From contig PQWQ01000019.1 of the NCBI GenBank assembly GCA_002943765.1, forward strand, positions 62,001 through 126,000: 64,000 bases of DNA, in the 5' to 3' direction. The DNA comes from Psoroptes ovis. Its lineage: Eukaryota > Arthropoda > Arachnida > Sarcoptiformes > Psoroptidae. The translations under genes and the position numbers were made by a program. Below, piece by piece: positions 59,248 through 64,000 of the stretch (its first letter is position 1; every line of letters begins with the position of its first letter). A model generated the notes under the pieces. It worked only from the letters and a program-made list of their open reading frames with translations, did no database searches and was not told the DNA's origin.

Positions 59248-60733
59248 TGGATTATAAATATTTGAAAATTTATGAGTGTGTATGATTTTTTTTTTTTTTT
59301 TTTTGAGCATTTAATTCGATGTTTTTTATTTTAGTTTTTCATTCATTTTTCTCTCTATCAATGAGATTCTCTATTTTTAGTTCTTTTTTTCGGTGAATAA
59401 GAAGATATCAAGAAAATTAAAGTCAGTGGGTTTTTATTTTTGGCCATGTGTTGTGTACAACGGTAATTGTTGTTGTTGTTGTTGGCTCAATTGAATTTCG
59501 GATTTTTCTTTTCAGATAAAATTAGACTTTGGATTAAAAGAAGAAATATGAAAATAATAATAATCACAACCACCTGATAGACTAAATGATGGAAAAAGTT
59601 AGTCTTACTTTTTTTATCAATTCAATAGATTCACTTTAAATGTTTCAAATATCTATTATTGGCATTATTATTTAAGATTATTTTCAATCATTTGATTGAT
59701 CAAAAAATCATTTATCTGAATTGATTGAAACAGAAAAAAAAATATCCATTTTTTCAATCAATCAATTGAAAACTCAATTTTTTCAATCAATTCATTTCAA
59801 TCAATTCATATTTTATCATCGAAAATTTGCAAAATTATTCAGTACAAAAAATGATGAAATGATTCAAGGTATATATACCCATGCATAAATATTAACAAAA
59901 TTGGTAAAAATCATCATTTCATTAGATTAACATTTGCTTCATTTACCGTTATATTTTTATCATTATTACTTTACTACAATTTTGAACTTTGACCTAAATC
60001 CTTTCGATAAACAAGTTTCAATATATATTTTAATTGACTTTAATATTTTGATATATATATAATGAAGCAAATGAAACACATATATATGAAATAATCTTTT
60101 GAATAATAATATTCATAATATGTTTACATTATGAATGTATGAATGAATTGGGCAAAATGTATACATGAAATGATTCACGATTTTTTTTTAATTTTAATTT
60201 CATGATTATAATTATTTTCTTTTTATTTACACACACATATTTTGAATGTATTACTGTTGCTGCTGCTGTTGTTGATAATATTTGAATTTTTTTTTCATAA
60301 TCAAGGTCATCAGAAAATATGATTATTATTATTAGTATTAGTGGTAATCATAATTTTCAGTTTTTATCATAATGAATGAATATATTAGACTGTCCGGAAA
60401 GTTCTGGCCAATTTTCATGAGCAACTCTATTCGATTAAGCGGAATGAACTTTTCGGACAACCTAATACACTATGAGTATATGCAGCACCACCACTACTAG
60501 TAAATCATCAAATGGTTGTTGCTGTTCAAAAAATTTCCCAATTCTTTCTCATAGAAATGAATGAATGAATTAAATAATTTATCGATGAACTGATTTTTTC
60601 ATTTTTTTCTAATTTAAAGCTTTTCAATCATACGAAACTGATGATTTTAATTGTTTTTTTTTTCAATTTATTTTTCCAACATTTCAACAGAATTTTCTCT
60701 CTTCATTCATTAATTGAATTAAATAATTGAAAA
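59248..60733. other. Intergenic, right part of the MTMR/MTHFS gap
   Basis: No gene supported. AT-rich with short microsatellites. Contains the mariner-type miniature element at 60388-60462. Confidence 0.45.
60388..60462. mobile_element. 75-bp miniature mariner-type element (solo ends)
   Basis: Left end GACTGTCCGGAAAGTTC (60388-60404) and right end GAACTTTTCGGACAACC (60446-60462) are imperfect inverted repeats (14 of 17). TA flanks both sides (60386-60387, 60463-60464), as required by Tc1/mariner transposases. The TGTCCG(G/A)AAAGTTC core resembles mariner terminal repeats. Only 41 bp lie between the ends, so this is an internally deleted, non-autonomous copy. Confidence 0.7.
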
Positions 60734-61426
60734 ATGGAAAACACTATGGAAAATACTATGGCAACAATGATAAAACAATCGAAAAAATTATTACGTAAAA
60801 AAATGGCAGAAAATTTAAAAAATCTTTCAACGAATGATGCTCAAAAACAATCAACAATTGTTCAACGAATATTATTCAATATGAATGAATTTAAACAATC
60901 AAAACGTATTGGTTTGTATTTACCAATGATTGGTAAAGAAATTGATACAATACCGATATTGAAAAAATGTTTTGAATTGAATAAATATTGTTTTATACCA
61001 AGATATTCATTGAATAGTCCTAAAATGGAAATGTTAATGGTTAAAAATATCGATGATTATGAACAATTACCTGTTGAACCAAAATATCAAATAAAACAAC
61101 CATCATTAGATGATAATAGTAGATTGAGTGCATTTGATCCAATGATTAATGGTTTAGATTTAATTCTAGTACCTGGTGTTGCATTCACAGTGGATGGTCG
61201 ACGTTTAGGACATGGTAAAGGTTATTATGATCGTTGGCTAAATGAATGTAGATCGTTGAGAATGAAAAATATTGATGAACAAAATATTAATTCATCATCA
61301 ACAATAATTAAATATCCATTAACAATTGGCTTAGCATTTAATGAACAAATTGTCGATGAAATACCAGTAAATGAATTTGATGTAAAATTGGATATGATTC
61401 TATTTGCAAATCAACATAAATCTTGA
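60734..61426 (+). CDS. MTHFS: 5-formyltetrahydrofolate cyclo-ligase
   Basis: Single exon, 230 aa (human 203). It converts 5-formyl-THF to 5,10-methenyl-THF using ATP, the only enzyme that uses folinic acid. Motifs: KKLLRKKMAENL at the N-terminus, IGLYLPMIGKEIDT (family substrate strand), FIPRY, and the nucleotide-binding LILVPGVAFTVDGRRLGHGKGYYDRWL, then IGLAFNEQIVDEIPVNEFDVKLDMIL. A triple Met/Glu/Asn repeat and a Gln/Ser insert are species additions; Met9 or Met12 could be the true start. A role linked to the MTHFR gene at 38227 is metabolic, not an operon. Confidence 0.95.
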   Translation: MENTMENTMATMIKQSKKLLRKKMAENLKNLSTNDAQKQSTIVQRILFNMNEFKQSKRIGLYLPMIGKEIDTIPILKKCFELNKYCFIPRYSLNSPKMEMLMVKNIDDYEQLPVEPKYQIKQPSLDDNSRLSAFDPMINGLDLILVPGVAFTVDGRRLGHGKGYYDRWLNECRSLRMKNIDEQNINSSSTIIKYPLTIGLAFNEQIVDEIPVNEFDVKLDMILFANQHKS

Positions 61427-62792
61427 TTGAATATATGATCATAATTATTATTATTATTCAATCAATCATCCAATGATTTTATTGCTCAACATTCTTCTTT
61501 GGTTAACCTAAATTTTCAGTCAAAAAAAAAAAAGGAAGAAAATTTTTCAATTTTGTTGTACAGTCACCAAAGAAAAATTCAACTGAACAGGTTTTTTTTC
61601 AAAGTGATCACCATCACCATCACTACCGGTTTATTCACTTATCATTATTATTTTTGACCTCTTAGCAAAAAACGAAAAAAAAATACAAAAAGGTCTTAAC
61701 GTGGCTTTTGAACTAAAATCATAACCAAATCAACCAATCATAACCATCGCCATCGCCACCACCACCGCCACCACTGCTGCCATCATCATCAGCATCATTA
61801 TTCATCAACAGTCAAATGTTAGTTGTCAAAAAAGACAACTGCATTCAATACAAAGAAAAATAATGAAGTATAAGAAGACAATAGACTATTGTTCTTTTTA
61901 AACTTTAAGTTTTAAAAAGTCTTTTGGAAACACATAAAAATTTATTATTCTCTTTAATGCCTCACTCCACTATATTTATGATGATGATAATAGAATGTCT
62001 TATAGAATATAGTAGAAAATATTTTTGAGAAACTTGAAAAAAAAATATGAAAAATGATTGAATGAATCAAGAATTATGGTAAAACCGAAAAAAGAACCAA
62101 TCAATCAATCAATGAATGAATGGTCATGAAATGGTTGAAAAAATTAAAATTTTCTATAAGAAAAATATTTAATTTTATGTAAAAAATGATTTTAAAAAAA
62201 AATTTAAATGAAATAATAATCATGATAATAATAATTAATTAAAAATTTATAAAAATAAATTATAAATAAATGTCTTTGTGTATTTTGATTCATATAAAAA
62301 TATTTGATGATTGATAATTTTTCATGATTCCAATCTGTATTCTGATATTTATTATTTGTTTTTTCTTATAAGATTTGTTTATGTTTATTTTTTGGTCATT
62401 TTCAATTTTAAAAATTATTATTTCAGTACAAGTGCGCCAAATTAACGATGTTTATACAAAATATTTGATCGATTGATTACAATAATTAATAATGATAATA
62501 ATGTTTTAGAAATGCAAGCAATAAATTCCTCTGAAATTTGTTGTTATTGTGTAGTTTCGAGCAAAATAATGGATTGAAATATTTAAAAAAAAAAAATGAA
62601 AATGAAAGGTGGGCAAATATTATTTCAATGAATATGATTTTGGTATTTTATGCTTAGAAAAATATAAATATAAATTTTTAAAAAAATAATAATAAAATGA
62701 TAATGGATTAAGATTTACATTGATATTATTTGTTGATGATGATGATGATAATATTAATAATAATAATATTAATTAATAAAATACGAGAATTT
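61427..62792. other. Convergent spacer MTHFS / Gln-rich zinc-finger gene
   Basis: 1.37 kb. AT-rich, with a CCA/CCG/ATC triplet-rich patch at about 61741-61800. It should hold the long 3' UTR of the gene to the right. No other gene seen. Confidence 0.45.
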
Positions 62793-64000
62793 TCATTGTG
62801 ATGATGCTGCTAGCTGGGCAATCGATGATGTTGTTACAAGTGATGATGAATTTGGTATCGTTATTACTGTGGATGTTGCATTTTGTGGACTACCATTATT
62901 TTGTTGTTGTTGCTGCTGCTGTTGTTGTTGTGCTTGTTGTAATGTAGCCATACCGTTTTGATTAATTGTTGCAACTACTTGATGTACAGTTGATTGCTGC
63001 TGTTGTTGATTATTTGCTTGTGTTGTGGCTGCTGTTGTAAAAAATGATGATAATGCATTTGGATCACCTGTAAATATCATGTGTGGTTGTCCACCAACAT
63101 TGACTATTTGATGATGTTGTTGATGATGATGATCGTTTGATGTAGAATTAATTATGACCGATCCAGCGGTACCATTATTATTATTTTGATTTTGTATTAA
63201 AATTGGACTACTTTTTTGTCCTTTCACTAACATATCAGCTGCCGATCCATTATTGGCATTATTGGTCATTGTTGTTGTTGTCGTATTGGTTGATGCACCT
63301 GATGATGATATGATTTGATTCAAATTTAATATAGCTGTATTACCATTTACAAGATTTGGTGCATCATTCGGATTATTGGTGGCTGCTGTTGCAACATGTA
63401 ATGCTTGGGATTGATTTATGGCAGCGGTTGTTGTTATCATACCACCATATGCGTCCAATATAAAATGTTGTTGCTGCTGGTGTTGAGAATTTGATGTCGA
63501 TGATGATGCTGATGAAGTCGATAATTGTTGTGCATTAGCCAATGTATAAACGCCGGATGGTTGTTGGATAAGTTGCTGCTGCTGTTGCAAGCCAATACCA
63601 TTATTTTGATTATTCGATTGACCAGTCAAAGTAGCTAATGTGGCAGCGTCGATTATCGTGATTTGTTGTTGCTGTTGATGCTGCTGTTGTTGTTGTTGTA
63701 ATTGCAACTGTTGCTGTTGTTGCTGCTGCTGCTGCAAATGGACGGCAGAATTCGTTGTTGTCGTTGAATGATCTCGATGTTTGTGGATCAAAAGACTTTC
63801 ATATTGATCAGTTTGGAAATAACATGAAGGATAATCACATTTAAACAGCGTAGCGCCTGTGATTGCGGCTTGCTGTAATGTGGTCGTTGTAGTACCTCCA
63901 GATGTTGAAGTTCCAGCTTGCTGTTGCTGCTGGTTTGATTGTTGCTGTTGTTGTTGTTGGACAGCAGCAGCGACTGCGGCAGCTGTCGGATCAGTCAAAA
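62793..64000 (-). CDS. Gln-rich C2H2 zinc-finger protein, 5'-partial
   Basis: At least 402 codons, open to the right edge with no ATG in frame, so the true start lies outside the window. Near the visible N-terminus is one C2H2-like finger (FKCDYPSCYFQTDQYESLLIHKHRDH, read in parts), with CX4C spacing. Everything else is long Gln runs (CAA/CAG), Ser/Thr/Asn and Ala tracts, as in transactivation domains. More fingers may lie upstream. The orthologue cannot be named. A nuclear transcription factor is the likely role. Confidence 0.7.
   Translation of the reverse strand, partial: LTDPTAAAVAAAVQQQQQQQSNQQQQQAGTSTSGGTTTTTLQQAAITGATLFKCDYPSCYFQTDQYESLLIHKHRDHSTTTTNSAVHLQQQQQQQQQLQLQQQQQQHQQQQQITIIDAATLATLTGQSNNQNNGIGLQQQQQLIQQPSGVYTLANAQQLSTSSASSSTSNSQHQQQQHFILDAYGGMITTTAAINQSQALHVATAATNNPNDAPNLVNGNTAILNLNQIISSSGASTNTTTTTMTNNANNGSAADMLVKGQKSSPILIQNQNNNNGTAGSVIINSTSNDHHHQQHHQIVNVGGQPHMIFTGDPNALSSFFTTAATTQANNQQQQQSTVHQVVATINQNGMATLQQAQQQQQQQQQQNNGSPQNATSTVITIPNSSSLVTTSSIAQLAASSQ

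Overview
This is nuclear DNA from an animal, most likely a small-genome arthropod. It is strongly AT-rich. Introns are very short (many 54-70 nt, all GT-AG), coding tracts are full of Asn, Ser, Gln and His runs from CAT/ATC/CAA triplets, and intergenic DNA carries many triplet and dinucleotide microsatellites. A glial-type homeobox gene (repo) points to an arthropod. The compact layout and the style of the proteins fit an astigmatid (house-dust-type) mite; that last step is inference. No prokaryotic operons, CRISPR arrays, rRNA or convincing tRNA genes were seen.

Layout, left to right, with strand: serpin (+), TMEM98 (+), WIP/verprolin (-), a 10-kb gene-poor stretch, repo homeobox (+), SNX13 (-), CCZ1 (+), MECR (-), COX17 (+), eIF3g (-), ENY2 (+), pericentrin-like PACT protein (-), C1orf74-like (+), MTHFR (-), CCDC186 (+), C2H2 zinc-finger protein (-), NCKIPSD/SPIN90 (+), DUF924 protein (-), eIF2-gamma (+), metaxin-1 (-), carnitine/acylcarnitine carrier (+), inactive myotubularin (-), a 4.6-kb gap with a truncated LINE and a mariner-type miniature element, MTHFS (+), and a Gln-rich zinc-finger gene (-) that runs off the right edge. 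Exon joins were worked out by hand from splice signals, reading frame and protein similarity; they are given in each entry and all keep frame.

The most striking large-scale pattern is that from TMEM98 to the right edge 22 genes in a row alternate strand without exception. Every gene therefore belongs to one head-to-head and one tail-to-tail pair. Head-to-head gaps are often 240-800 bp (probable shared promoters). Tail-to-tail gaps can be as small as 71-76 bp, so 3' ends probably overlap.

Most genes are unrelated housekeeping functions: translation (eIF3g, eIF2-gamma), mitochondria (COX17, MECR, metaxin-1, SLC25A20), endolysosomal and phosphoinositide traffic (SNX13, CCZ1, MTMR, CCDC186), actin (WIP and SPIN90 both act on Arp2/3 regulation), centrosome (PACT protein) and folate (MTHFR and MTHFS). 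The repo locus differs: it has a large upstream region with promoter-like motif clusters and an intron holding a near-perfect RNA hairpin. Other unexplained structure includes a 150-bp nested foldback element (53486-53635), a 16-base motif shared exactly by two promoters, and a serpin whose reactive loop carries a furin-type RSKR motif.
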